Assembly: GCA_963082875.1 (NCBI GenBank)
Contig: OY720100.1
Coordinates: forward strand, 7,936,001-8,000,000
Direction of reading: 5' to 3'
Length of the DNA: 64,000 nucleotides
Source of the DNA: Corella eumyota
Taxonomy: Eukaryota > Chordata > Ascidiacea > Phlebobranchia > Corellidae
A model generated the notes under the pieces. It saw only the letters and a list, made by a program, of their open reading frames with translations. It was not told the origin of the DNA and did not search any database. How positions within the stretch are numbered: the stretch's first letter is position 1; every line of letters starts with the position of its first letter. This document shows positions 51,001-61,604 of the stretch, piece by piece. A program made the position numbers and the translations under genes.

Positions 51001-52063
51001 ATTTTTAAGGTTTTTTTATGATTAAAAATGTGTTCAGATATTCACTTGCCTGTTCGCCATCTTGTTTAGTGAAAAGAGGTAATTTTGATGAATCGATGAC
51101 AACGTTACTGGGTTCATTTACTTCTTGCTTAACTGTGTTCCAACCAAGTGATGTTAATTGTTCCATAAAATTCTCGGATTTCACTTTAACTTCAGCTTTC
51201 TAAAAAAATGTATATATACACATTTTTTTCTAACAGTTTATTTTCCTTAAATTTTTCAAATGGCTGACATATTACAAATAAATAAATGCCTGAAAATGCC
51301 TTTTTTCCGACAATGGCATACATTCTATAAATCAATTTTTAACACCACTCTTAAAATTTTTGTTTAATTTTCCCCTTAACTTCAATAAAATACCAATTTC
51401 AAGAAAATGCCCACTCAGTAAAAATGGTTTTCGATAATATATTATATATATATTTCTGTATGATTTTTTTTACCTTTTCTGTTTTTATTTCTTGCTTTAC
51501 TTCTGTTTCACTAAAATCAATATCCTCAAAATCAGCATCGTTAAAATCTAAAAAAAATTTTATCGTTATTTTTATGCTCTTATACAAGTATTTATACATA
51601 TATATATAATTTAATTTATTTGTACATTAACAATACACTATTTCTTTAAGGTAGACATTATGTTATTAAATATTCCATTCTATTGGCTTTACTCGCTATT
51701 CGAAATGTAAGGCGAATTCTTAGAACTAAATAATATAATATTTGCTATAAAGATTAAAAAACATTTATTCCCTTGACTTTTAAATATTTACAGAAGTGAT
51801 TATGATAAAATTAAAAAACAATGACAAACTAACCCATTTGTTCCACTTTAACAACAGGTTTGTTAACAACAAGATCTGAATCAACATTGTGAGTACTTAA
51901 GCTTTGATTCAAGTTATCTGATGCAAGATAATCTGTTTTTGTTCTCTTGGCAGGAGGGGTCACTGCTTCGTTGTTTATTTTAGTGGCAATGTTTTCAAAC
52001 ATGGGCATTGACGGCTGTAAAAAAAAAAATTAAAATCCACCCATACAATGTCTTTTTTTTATA

Positions 52064-52104
<41 letters not shown>

Positions 52105-54261
52105 GTTAGTTTTTTTTAGTTGGAAAAAAATTTAAAACCGCATCATAAAGTTTTAATTAAGAGCAGAATTCTGCATTTTTGTTTAAAACTAGGAAATTAA
52201 CATATTAAAAAGAAAAAAATTAACAGAGTTAGTTTACCACAATTTTTCTCGGCTTCATTCTTCGTTTGGGTAAGGAGGAAGGAGGGGACATCACAGGATT
52301 GTCATTAAATGGAGAAGAAGCTGAAGTTATTGGAGAAATTCCCTCAACTGAAACTAAAATACATAAAAAAAAACAATTTGTAAAAATTTTTAATGCCATT
52401 TATCTTAAATGATAATATTAAATTTATCATTTTTTTGCGTGTGAACCACCATTATTTTTAGATTTTAATCCTGTAAATTTTTGGTAATATTCTAATAATT
52501 CACTAGCCTGGTGTGTTCGGTAGTTTTTTCTTTTTCTTTAACATTACAGGAACTCTTGGCATGGAAAGAGCATTTGAAGGTTGTGAGTTCATTTCTTGTA
52601 GAATATCACCCAATAGTTCGTCTTTAGATAAGTCAATGTTTTTCTAATAAAATAATTTACTTTTTATTTTCTTAGAGCAAAGGTTAATACCTCCGAGTTA
52701 TCAACAAGGGTTGTTGCAAAATGTGACACAATTTTATAAAACTGTCTTTTATTTTTATTAACTATTTGACAAAAAAAATATTTTTTTTAAATTTTTTGGT
52801 TTTATTAGCAACTCACGACTGATTTCTTTTTTGCACCAGATGCCATCAACATATTTTTAATATCGCTTGATTTTACAACTTTTATTTTTTTCTTGCTCGC
52901 AAATTTTTTGGAATGATTTGATGAAGACTGGGCCTTAAAAATATAAAATTTTAAATTATAACAAAAATTAAAATGTTGCCACAAGTTTTAGAGCAAAAAC
53001 AGTTATTTCCTTATTTGGGTTATGTAAACAGAAGTAAATACAAAGTTAGTGATAAAAAAGGTCAAACTGCTTCAATGTTTACAAACACGACATAATTATT
53101 ACATTTTTATGTTATATATATAGCTTTTATCGCTACTTGACATGTTAAAATTACTTACTTAACATATAAAATAATATTTGATTAACATTAAACCTGTTTA
53201 GGAGGTTGTTCTGTTTCTTCGTCAAATATTTCTCTCCCATCGTCAACATAATCGCCGGTACCTATTACAATTTAAAATTTCCCAATTTTAAACCAAAATT
53301 AATTCATGATTTTAATAAATTAAATTTATTTTTTTCACGTACAAAGCTGTTAAGTTACGAAACATACTAGCATATAATTTATTTATATACATTTATATTT
53401 AAAATAACATCGTTTATTCGGTTTAAAAATGTAATTACAGCTTTAAGAAAAGACATTAAAAATAACAATACTTTATTATATATATATACCAATACACCTT
53501 TTAGTGTTAAAACTTAATAAAAAATTGTCAAAAATCTTGTCATTACCATCGTCCACTATCCAATTATCATCCAATCTTTCTTGAACTTTATCTGAATAAC
53601 TATTTTCATCAATTTCATCATAAACATTATCGACATCTTTCACCTGGTTTAACAAAACAAACATAGGTATTATTAATGACCATCACATAGGTTTTTGCGT
53701 TTTATAAAAAAAAATATTTAACAAAATTGTAAAATAATTTATTTATATACCTCATATTTAATTCTTTGTCCGGTTGTTTTTGATTCCCGAATTCTCTTTA
53801 GCGCCTCCAAGCGTCCAGTTTTTCCCTTTTTATCCCGACGTGACCTCGTATTAGCAAGACCTGTTAAATTAAAAAAAATGTATATATATAACTAACAAAA
53901 CAAAAAATGAACAGTATTATTTTATTAAATATAAAATACGGAATGTGGGATAGTGTGAGAGCGTATGCGAACGTTAACGAAATTTCGCCTTTCAGGCGCA
54001 AGAGAAGATTTGGAAAAAAAAAAAAAATTCGCCTTTTTTCGCATTTAACAATTTCTTGTTAATGTTAACATACAGTCTTGACATTTTCCCCACCCCGCAA
54101 CTTCCCATATCCTGTATTTTAATACTACCCCAAATTTATTAAAATATATATATATTTTTTTAAATATGAGTTGTAACAAAACACAGATAAATATCAAGTG
54201 ATACAAAAATGATTAAAATACCAATGCATTCATTTGGAACAACTTCTTCATTTTCTGCCAT
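36014..54261 (-). CDS. POLA1: DNA polymerase alpha catalytic subunit
   Basis: Thirty-six coding exons, 1469 residues (human 1462), all phases consistent. Exons 5'-3': 54222-54261, 53751-53860, 53547-53643, 53194-53261, 52817-52933, 52508-52643, 52238-52353, 51834-52014, 51474-51547, 51050-51199, 50695-50859, 50400-50498, 49989-50202, 49673-49827, 49428-49512, 44084-44214, 43531-43668, 43106-43281, 42895-43013, 42639-42740, 42467-42505, 42000-42181, 41777-41926, 41580-41702, 41232-41357, 40949-41061, 40776-40868, 40497-40629, 40251-40382, 39782-39853, 39595-39697, 39340-39515, 39148-39279, 36761-36877, 36374-36467, 36014-36165. The enzyme extends RNA primers during replication initiation. Family-B motifs seen are [20 protein letters not shown] (motif A), [13 protein letters not shown] (B), [15 protein letters not shown] (C, catalytic Asp pair) and KKKKYAAL. 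Introns after exons 6 and 10 have GC donors. The second C-terminal cysteine motif is intact (exon 34); the first lacks one usual Cys. Intron 15 (5.2 kb) holds an antisense gene. Confidence 0.96.
36255..36345 (-). repeat. tRNA-derived SINE head or tRNA fossil
   Basis: In POLA1 intron 35, read on the minus strand, GGGGTTCAAATCC matches the RNA polymerase III B box (GGTTCRANNCC), and an A-box-like segment (TAGTCGTACAATAACGCGG) lies about 40 bases upstream. The pairing of the acceptor and T stems is poor, so it is not a working tRNA. Most likely it is the head of a tRNA-derived SINE or a decayed tRNA copy. Confidence 0.4.
37590..37925. repeat. GC-richer island with inverted repeat in POLA1 intron 33
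   Basis: Within the 2.3-kb intron 33 this block is visibly richer in GC than its surroundings. Arms at 37700-37716 (ggggttcgaaatacg) and 37755-37769 (cgtatttcgagccc) form an inverted repeat of about 14 matches in 16. The left arm also resembles a pol III B box. A 65-codon plus-strand frame (37725-37922) passes through it but has no recognisable domain. It may be a short interspersed element. Confidence 0.4.
40003..40110 (+). repeat. Possible tRNA-derived repeat in POLA1 intron 29
   Basis: The segment contains TCTGGGTTCAATTCC, a good match to a pol III B box, followed by a unique tail (catgctagagcaccattg). The upstream A box is weak. It lies in the intron between exons 29 and 30. Confidence 0.3.
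44345..44846. repeat. Three copies of a stem-loop repeat in POLA1 intron 15
   Basis: Three modules, at about 44345-44374, 44481-44520 and 44808-44846, share a left arm tgtgcaatagc and a right arm of gctgttgcaca type separated by 10-20 bases; the arms are inverted repeats of each other. The second and third copies also share the downstream ttaaatacc. A fourth, more diverged copy lies at 49319-49359 near the other end of the same intron. The element type is unknown; it could be a short MITE or a structured intron element. Confidence 0.55.
46236..47572 (+). CDS. Antisense gene nested in POLA1 intron 15, unrecognised
   Basis: Proposed exons are 46236-46742, 46790-46966 and 47486-47572, all phase 0, encoding 256 residues. 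The first exon is open for 169 codons from ATG ([20 protein letters not shown]) and contains protein-like blocks such as [18 protein letters not shown] and [19 protein letters not shown]. The second reads [20 protein letters not shown], then a conserved-looking [19 protein letters not shown]. The third reads [20 protein letters not shown] and ends KKFYEIC. The first intron would be only 47 bases. If the second intron is not removed, the protein ends VYERKRRK instead, which is a plausible alternative C-terminus. No domain or homologue is recognised and no signal peptide is seen. It lies wholly inside a host-gene intron on the opposite strand, so it needs its own promoter. Confidence 0.55.
48427..48500 (+). 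repeat. Hairpin with tRNA-like A box
   Basis: A perfect 10-base inverted repeat (ttggcaccat and atggtgccaa) encloses about 45 bases that include TTGGCTGAGTGGTAAAG, which matches the A box of Leu/Ser-type tRNAs. No B box follows at the expected distance. It lies in POLA1 intron 15 and looks like a tRNA-derived repeat fragment. Confidence 0.4.
49319..49359. repeat. Fourth stem-loop repeat copy in POLA1 intron 15
   Basis: It has the tgtgcaatagc left arm and a cttttgcacaag right arm, as in the copies at 44345-44846, but a different loop. It lies close to the donor end of the intron. Confidence 0.4.
52072..52102. repeat. (AT)n microsatellite in POLA1 intron 7
   Basis: About 15 uninterrupted AT dinucleotides follow an A run, within the intron between exons 7 and 8. 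Confidence 0.95.
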
Positions 54262-55484
54262 GATATTTATTATAACTTATCTATAAAAATAAAATTACAT
54301 TCAATATATAAATTACTAAACAGACAGACTGATATAGAAAATTTTAAACATAATAATAAATTCTAAACTGACGTAAAAACGTCTAATGAAAATTAACATA
54401 TCATTACAATATTATAAAATTTATTTTAGTCTTATACAGTTGACAATTTAATTTCAAATCTCATACAAACATTATCTAACTGTCAAATTAAATTAACAAA
54501 CCAAAAAATTAAAAACTGACTGATTGCGTATTAAACTTTTAAACAATAACCAAACAAAATCTTAACAAAAACAATTAAAACTTAACAAAACTACTTTTAT
54601 TTTACACATAGTTACCAAATAAAAAATGCTATGTTTTAAGAGAAGTATAAAACGAACACAAAAACTTACTTTCTTATGATTTTTCAGTTTTCACCATGCT
54701 TTCATTATAAAATGGCGGGAATGAAAAAATTTCTTTACCCACGCTGTTTACGGTTCAGTAATTACAAAACATTTTTTTATTAAAATTAGCACTTAAATTT
54801 TTGATAAAAAAATTGCTAATAAACCCTTATTTGTATTCTAAAATTATAACCTGCATTATTCTTAACCTTTTAATAAATTCATTATTATTATAATAATTTT
54901 TCGAATTCTTTTATGTGCAAGTTTAGACTGTTACTCATGTCAAATTAAGTACACTCAGAAAAAAATGAATAAATAAATTTAAAAATTACTTTGTTATTAG
55001 TTTAGTTTTAGATTTAATGTATTTAAAATTTTTTAAATAATTATTTTTTTAATGTGACGTTTGCTTAAAGCTCAAAAGTAAACACTGTTTAACGAATTGT
55101 TTCAGGTTGATTAAAAATATTTATTTTGCAAACACAATTCAGATACAAATACAACTATATACATAACTTCCAAAAAAATAAAATCCATTACAGTAAAGCA
55201 ACAAAAAGACAAATATTTATTTGTATTAATAAGAAAACAAATCAAAAAAATTAAAAAATTAAGAGATTATTACAATACAAATATACACAATCAAAACTTA
55301 TTAATTTCTTCATCAAAAAACACAACAATAAGATGTGATCATTTTAAAAAAATAAAAGTTTTAAATCATATAAACTTTAATTCGGCACTTCCGCGATATA
55401 ATTTAAAGTGACAATTTTCCAATTTTCACTACAAATTCCATAAATTTCTAACATTAAAGCCCGGTCCTTGAAATGCTTTTTAAT
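54262..55484. other. POLA1 5' flank, 3' flank of the TPR-like array
   Basis: The 1.2 kb between the POLA1 start codon and the stop of the first array gene. All these genes read on the minus strand. The spacing is too large for the tight operons known in ascidians, so POLA1 probably has its own promoter. The sequence is AT-rich; no other gene seen. Confidence 0.5.
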
Positions 55485-57728
55485 TTACTCCATAGCCTCA
55501 TGATAAACTTGAATTGCGTTTTTAAACTCTTTAATTTTAAACCAGCAATATCCAATATAATTTAAGCACCAGGCTTCATTTTCAACCTTGTAGTTAGAAT
55601 GGGCTAAACTTATTTTGGTTTGAATTTCTTTTAACAAAAAGTAAGCGTTAATTTTAAAGACTGATTTCTGTTTAAGTTTAGCCAAAGATTCAGCAACGTA
55701 AGTAATTGCCTGCGCAACCCATGCCAGTTTATAAACTTTTTCATCGGCATCTGGAATTTGATCACATAAACAAACACACAACTTAATTAACGACATCGCA
55801 AACAAATTTTCGTTTTTTACAGTAAATTTCGTAGCTATGTCAATTATTTTTTCAATTATAAAGTGGCAATCGTTCGGTTCAAAATAAATATTACGAACCA
55901 GTGTTCTAAAATTATAACATATCTGGACAGCAATTTCGAAACGACCTTCGTTTATTAGACCCTGAGCGACTTCAATCAGGATTCTTAATTGTTGTGTGTT
56001 TGTGACGGTTTTTTTAAAACGTTTGATGACGCTTTGTACATTTTGACAGGTTTTTTGTTTCATGATCTCTCCTAAAAAAATAACATGAAGAAAAATACGT
56101 TTTTGTTTTTCTAAAAGTAGGCCTATATAGTCTTTAAATTGTTACACAACAATAAGAACACTATAAAACATTTTCAAATCTGTAAACTAACCTTTAAATT
56201 TTACAAGTTTAGGTGCAAACAGAATAATTGTTTCGTAAATTTCTTTTTTTTTTTTTTGAAGAACGTCGTAGAGGTCGGTCACTCGGCAACTTGTTTGCCA
56301 ATGTAGATTTGTGAACATCAACCGAAGGTGGCTCTTGGGGCAAAACTTGCAGGCCAGTCAAGATAGGTTTTGTTGTTTTAGCTTCTGGTTGTTTTGGTTC
56401 GTCATCTGTTGTAGCATATTTTGATGAATCTTTAACAGCATTCGAGTAAATAGGTTTCGAGTCTGGTTACTCATTTTCTTCTATAATTTCATAAACATGT
56501 GTTTCTTCGCAGAAATGCTGTGGTTTTAAATTTTGAACGTCAATGTAACTAGGATTGCCAATTACTTTTAATGAATCTGCAGTCGAATCATCTTTGTCGA
56601 CATGTGACGAGCTCTGGCCTTTTATTTTGTCTATGTTTGTTTCATATTCTTGGTTTCTAAATAGTGTAGTTAAACAATAATCTTGGTTTTCTTGGGATGC
56701 AGTAGTACAGTGATTATGGTTCATTTCTTCAGTTGTTACAGTACTGCTTTGATTTAAAGCTGGCTTAGTTGAAAATCTGTCTGGATTGTTTTCTAGTGCA
56801 GACAAAAAATGATTTAGTGGTGCAACATAATGACTTTCGTTTATTTCTTTCCTTGTTTCTGTATTAACTCGGTTTATGTCTGGTTTAATAAAAGTAATGT
56901 CTTGGTTGTTTTCTGGTATTTCCAAGTGTATCTCGGAAGTGGACTCTGGTGGCAGCCGTACTGATGCTCTTCGAGGTGTAGGAATTGGTCTTTTGGTATT
57001 TGGTTCAATTTTTGAAATTTAATTAATGGTATGATTTATATACGATCGAGAGGATGTTTTTTTTTAAGTGCTAAATTTTGCAGAGTTTCAAAGTTATCAC
57101 TAAGTTGCTTAACTTGTTTAGATAAAGATTCAATTGATCCAGTAGCATTACTGTTTGCAGATTCACGAGATTCATTTGGTGCCAAAACAGAATTGGATGC
57201 TGGCGCATTTATTGATGCTACAGAGTTTGACGGCTCAGATTCCAAAAGTCGTTGATTGCCGGGTTCCATCGTAACAGCCTCTACAAAAAAATAAAATTAA
57301 AATTTATATAACGTTATATTTAACTTTAAATCATGTTAATGAATTTTATTTGCCAAGTAAAATCGACAACCAAAATTAATATGTTATACTTATATTCGAT
57401 GCAGACCAAAATTACAAAAAAAAAACAAAATTTTTCTTTTTTTTTAAATTTTTTTAAAAATTTTTTAAATCAGATTTTTTACCAGCATTTTCCAAAACCA
57501 TTCCTGTAACGGCCCTGCAAAAATATATTGTTTAACTTTCTTAAAATATAAAATGTGACGTAAAATTTTTTAACAGTCTTTTGTACTAAATATAGTTAAA
57601 ATGGTTTGAATATCAAACCTATTATCCTGATGTTGAATAACTGTTAAGTTTACAGTGTTTGCAATTATGTTTGGAAGATCACTGTTGTTTAAAATACCAG
57701 AAACTATATTATTTATGTTATTTTCCAT
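55485..57728 (-). pseudogene. TPR-like array unit 1, disrupted linker
   Basis: Exons (5'-3'): 57619-57728, 57483-57514, 56192-57280, 55485-56071, with conserved phases 2-1-1. The N-terminus starts MENNINNIVSGILNNSDLPN; then come a 32-nt exon (VTGMVLENAG), a Ser/Asn-rich stretch with a short heptad-like helix (SLSKQVKQLSDNFETL), and the linker. The linker frame shifts at an A run near 57060: the frame KKKHPLDRI stops at 57036, while the homology to unit 2 (EPNTKRPIPTPR) continues in another frame. A second, in-frame TAA lies at 56467, after which the frame is open to the last exon. That exon encodes about 195 residues of paired helices ending in a TPR-like pair (AWCLNYIGYCWFKIKEFKNA). It is either a recently disabled gene or two shorter genes; I favour a disabled gene. 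The family is unrecognised. Confidence 0.55.
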
Positions 57729-57740
57729 AGTACCAATATT

Positions 57741-58291
57741 CAAAGGTGGGCACCAAATCGTTAATGCGTTAAACGTTAAATAACGAAGTTAATTTTTTTG
57801 TTAAAAGTTAACTTTTAAGTTAATTTTAAAAAACGTTATCGGACCTGTTAACTTTCGTTAAATTGTACTTCCGTTAAATTAAGCCCGTTAACTCAATATT
57901 TTACAAGTAAATCCATGGTAATATAAGGAATATATATGTTTAAAATCGCCGTTTATCGGGTTTAATCGTCGCAATTTTTAAACGATGTAAGTAATTACTA
58001 TCCGGCCACTGTTATTTGGGCATTGGGCCTATGCCAGTTTTAAAAAATTCTTCTAAACCATTTTTGTCTAGTTAAAACATCGATTAAGAAAAAAACTATT
58101 TTTTTAAAAATTTTTTTTATAAAAAAGGTAATTTCTTTGTTTGTTTTAATTAAATTTTAACGTTAACGTTTAACGATAACTTCCGTTACACTTGGTTTAA
58201 TTTACCGAAAAAACGTTAGCGAAGTTACTGTTATGTGTAACGAATAACCATTTAACGAAGTTGCTTTTTCGTTTAACTGTGCCCACCTATG
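57741..58291. mobile_element. hAT-type MITE, 551 bp, with 8-bp target duplication
   Basis: The ends are CAAAGGTGGGCAC and its inverted counterpart (the right end reads gtgcccacctatg), 12 of 13 matching. The element is flanked by a perfect direct repeat CCAATATT at 57733-57740 and 58292-58299. An 8-base target duplication and a CA..GGTGGGCA-type terminus are characteristic of the hAT superfamily. The interior is rich in AACGTTAACG-type motifs and has no open frame, so it is non-autonomous. It sits only 12 bases upstream of the proposed start codon of array unit 1. Confidence 0.88.
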
Positions 58292-58299
58292 CCAATATT

Positions 58300-59104
58300 A
58301 AAAAAAATATATTTAGAAGTTTAAAACTTTTTTACCAAATGCAAGTCTATAACAAAAAAGAAATATATATATTTTCTTTTAATTGCCTACTGCTTTCTAA
58401 ATACATTGAAAAGACTATCTAAAATACACTAAAAAATACCAATTAACTTTTATATGGGAACTTTAAAAAAAAGTGACTATACATTTTTGTATAAACTATA
58501 TTATCAAATTTTTTTTAACAGCAAGTGGTATTTTTCACTAAACATTGTTCCTTAAAAGAAAAACATGAGACTATAAAAATTCCATGTGATAAACTTAACT
58601 TAAAATTTAAGCAAATGCATTTTATATATGTTTGCCAAAGGCGATAGTTATCGTTAAAAAGTAATCGTCATTTAACCTCTTCGCACGATAACACTATTTT
58701 AAAATTAAAACTAATTTTTTTTAAATTTTTTAACCCACCCAATAAGAAAAAAATACGCATTACACTTAATAATTAGTAACCAAAAAATACATTTTAGTCA
58801 TTAATTAGCTTGTACGATAGATGTACCACAAAAAATAATAAATATAAAAAAATTTTGCGACTATTAATTTTGTAGCATAACACTTTACAATACACAACTA
58901 TAACAGTTTTTACCTAAATCAAAATTAAAAATAACACCAGAAAGAAAAAAAAATACTTTAAGTTTTCCCAAGTCAAATTGAAATTTTATTTTCTCGTAAA
59001 TTGTTAATAGCTATACGCCAATTTTACGACAACTTTAACGTACTTCTACGGTCTAAAGAATGCTGTTAAAGCAACTTAACTACGTCATCAAGAACAAGGT
59101 ATAA
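58300..59104. other. 5' flank of array unit 1
   Basis: AT-rich. It contains gtttgccaaaggcgatagtt (near 58629), which recurs in the flank of unit 2 (near 61219) and in altered form in the flank of unit 3 (near 63074), and a gtaccacaaaa segment near 58818 that recurs near 61400. This shows that the duplicated unit includes the 5' flank as well as the gene. Confidence 0.6.
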
Positions 59105-59215
59105 ACTGCTCAAACTCATTAAATTTAAACCAGCAAAATCTGACATAGTTTAAGCACCACGCTTCATTTTCTACTTTACAATAAGCAGGGCTTATTTGTG
59201 TTTGAATTATCGACT
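59105..59215 (-). pseudogene. C-terminal exon remnant of array unit 2
   Basis: Clearly homologous to about 55520-55630 of unit 1: it keeps the stretch encoding the region from IQTKIS through KVENEAWCLNY. The N-terminal half of the exon is gone and is replaced at the boundary by the POLA1 fragment at 59211-59450. The join lies within a 3-5-base microhomology (tttgaatt|atcgac). Confidence 0.75.
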
Positions 59216-59450
59216 TCCTTCACCTAGTTTTACAAACAAAAATATTTATTATTGATGAATATAACATAGCTTTATGTGTTTTATAAATAGAATATTTTTA
59301 ATTGGCCTCGTATTTGATTTTTTTCTGGTTGTTTTTGGTTCACGGATTCTTTTTAGCACCTCCGAGCGCTTAGTTTTTCCTTTTTTAACCCTGCTTTTTT
59401 ACCCCTGAATAAGCCACCCTGTAAAATTCAAAAATATTTTACTCAAAAAA
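59211..59450 (-). pseudogene. Decayed copy of POLA1 exon 2 - intron 2 - start of exon 3
   Basis: The segment matches about 53630-53870 of POLA1 through both exons and the intron between them. On the minus strand it still reads GKTKRSEVLKRIREPKTTR, against [19 protein letters not shown] in POLA1; then intron-like sequence with the same landmarks (gtgttttataaa), an AG acceptor and VKEVDN, against VKDVDN. Because the intron is included, this is a DNA-level duplication and not a retrocopy. The reading frame is not maintained across it. It is embedded between the truncated C-terminal exon and the linker exon of array unit 2. Confidence 0.85.
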
Positions 59451-59919
59451 ACATGTCTATTTGTAGTTTTGCCTGTGATATTGCAAAAAATACAGGCTGA
59501 AAAAAGTCAGCCATTAAACCATCCGCCATTCCAAAAATTCTATTAGTCCGAAATTGAATATAAAATTTTAAATACATATTTTATTTATAGCAATAAACCG
59601 TGTTTTTAAAAAAAAAACATTTCTAATAGTTATGGTTCTTCTTATCAGTTATTTTTAACCCTATCACACAAAATGACATTCATAGCAGCAGTTAGTTAAT
59701 GTTTATTAAGTAAAATAAACTATAGAAAATTTTTTTATTAATTTTGTAATTGTGTCGCCTTTTGCAATTAATATTTGATGATAAATAAATGAAATAAAAG
59801 CAGAGAAAACAAATCACGGTTAAACAAAATGGTCTTTTAAAAATAAAAAAAAATAAAAGAGAAAAAAAGATAAAAGAGTTTTATCCTGATTAGTTTAAGA
59901 ATGATTTTTTTTTATTGTA
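59451..59919. other. Spacer inside array unit 2
   Basis: AT-rich sequence between the POLA1 fragment and the end of the unit 2 linker exon. No coding segment recognised. Confidence 0.4.
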
Positions 59920-60948
59920 TTAAGTAAAACTGTGGTTTCTAGTTTGTCTACTTATTGGTCCAGTAGAATAATTGCCTTTTGACTTACTTTCGGCATCGTA
60001 GTAAAATGGTTTTGGTAATAGTTTTGGTGGAGTAGGTAAAGAATTAACACGTTTTATTGGTAATGTAGTTAAGGTATTGTCTGACTCGATAAGTTCCGAG
60101 GTTGAATTCACATTTTGCATGTTGTGTGTTAAATGCAATGATAATGGAGCTTGTAATGATTGATTGCGAGGTGGGGGTATTGGTTTTTTGGTGTTTGGTT
60201 TCATGTTTTGCATCAGCCAAGAATTAGTATTAACGTACGATGGCGGACGTTGTCTGGTAGAAGGTCGTTGAAGGTTAAAAGTTTGCCAAGATTCAAGGTT
60301 ATCACTAAGTTGTTGAACTTTTTGAGATAACGATGCAAGTGAGCAAGTGGCATTGGTTGATGTAGACTCATTCGATTCAGTGGAAGGCGGAACAGAAATA
60401 GCTGGTGGTCCGTTTGGTGAAAAAGTAGTGTTTGTAGGTTCATTTTCCAAGATTTGTTGATTTTCAGATCCTATTGTAACAGAATCTACAAAAAAGAAAG
60501 CTTGAATACATGTAAAATATTTAGATGTTTTAATATATCACAACTAATCTTTAGATTAAATATAATAAACATTGCTTAAAATTAAAAAAAAAATTCCCGT
60601 AGCTGTATGTGATATTGTATTATTTATTATATGTTATCACGTTTATATACTTGTTGAATTATCTTACCAGCATTTTCTAAAAGCATTCCCGAAATGGTCC
60701 TGCAAAAAATATAGTTACTAACACATGCTTTAAAATATGAAAAGCAAAAACTGTTAACAGTTTTTATAAGTTTATTTTTACAAGCTTTGCCAAATTAAAT
60801 ATTTTAAATATATAGTTTAAATAAATTGCAGAACAAACCTTTTATCTTGGTTTTGATTAATTGTTAAGTTTACAGTATTTGCAATTATGTTTGAAAGCTC
60901 ACTGCTGTTTAAAACACTGGAAACTAGATTATTTATGTCATTTTCCAT
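59920..60948 (-). CDS. TPR-like array unit 2, N-terminal half only
   Basis: Exons (5'-3'): 60839-60948, 60668-60699, 59920-60485, with the same exon lengths (110 and 32 nt) and phases as unit 1. It encodes MENDINNLVSSVLNSSELSN, TISGMLLENAG, a Ser/Thr/Asn-rich region with the heptad-like SLSQKVQQLSDNLESW, and a basic Pro-rich linker with TKKPIPPPR, which fits a class II SH3 ligand (PxxPxR). It stops at TAA 59920-59922 with no C-terminal helical domain, as that exon is truncated downstream. The start is the ATG equivalent to that of unit 1; the frame is open further upstream, so an extra N-terminal exon is possible. It could give a short linker-only protein or be a non-functional remnant. Confidence 0.5.
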
Positions 60949-61604
60949 AGCTTTAATTAAAGGTTTAATATCTTGCACTTTTTTAATAAAACTTTTGAAA
61001 ATCAAATAGCAAATGCCAATAAATCAACTTTTATGCAAAAGCTTTTAGAAAAGAAATACTGTACGTTATTACTTTAACTATTTTGAAAACATTCTGCAGA
61101 ATACTTTACAACTTGATATATATTTCTAGATAAACACGTACCCTAACGGTAGGAATGTAAGACTGAGTACGTATTAAAACAATCTTTAGATAAAAAATAA
61201 TAAAAAAAAGTATTTTATGTTTGTTTGCCAAAGGCGAAAGTTATTGCTAAAAAGTAAACATTTAAATCTTCATGCTAACATGCTACATGTTTAAATTAAT
61301 TTGTAATTATAACCAATTTTTTTTAAATATTTAACTAAAATGTTAAAAATGTAAAAATATATAAAACACAACACTTGAATTTCATGCAATGATTAACTTG
61401 TGTAATAGAGGTACCACAAAATATAATGAATATAAATAACTTGTTCGCAACAGTGCATGTTGCGACATGTCACTTATAAAAATGTATGTCTCTACGACGA
61501 ATAAAAATGTATGTCTCTACAACCGCCCCCCCTCTCCCCCCAAAAAATATGTATATATACTGAACACGTTAATGTTTTAAATAATTTTATTCAAATTCCA
61601 ATTT
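60949..61604. other. 5' flank of array unit 2
   Basis: AT-rich. It carries the gtttgccaaaggcgaaagtt and gtaccacaaaa landmarks shared with the flank of unit 1. There is a short C run at 61524-61541. No gene seen. Confidence 0.5.

Noticed and set aside
54262-57728. Array unit 1 and POLA1 as a single operon
   Set aside because: Same strand, but a 1.2-kb gap; ascidian operons normally have very short intergenic spaces.
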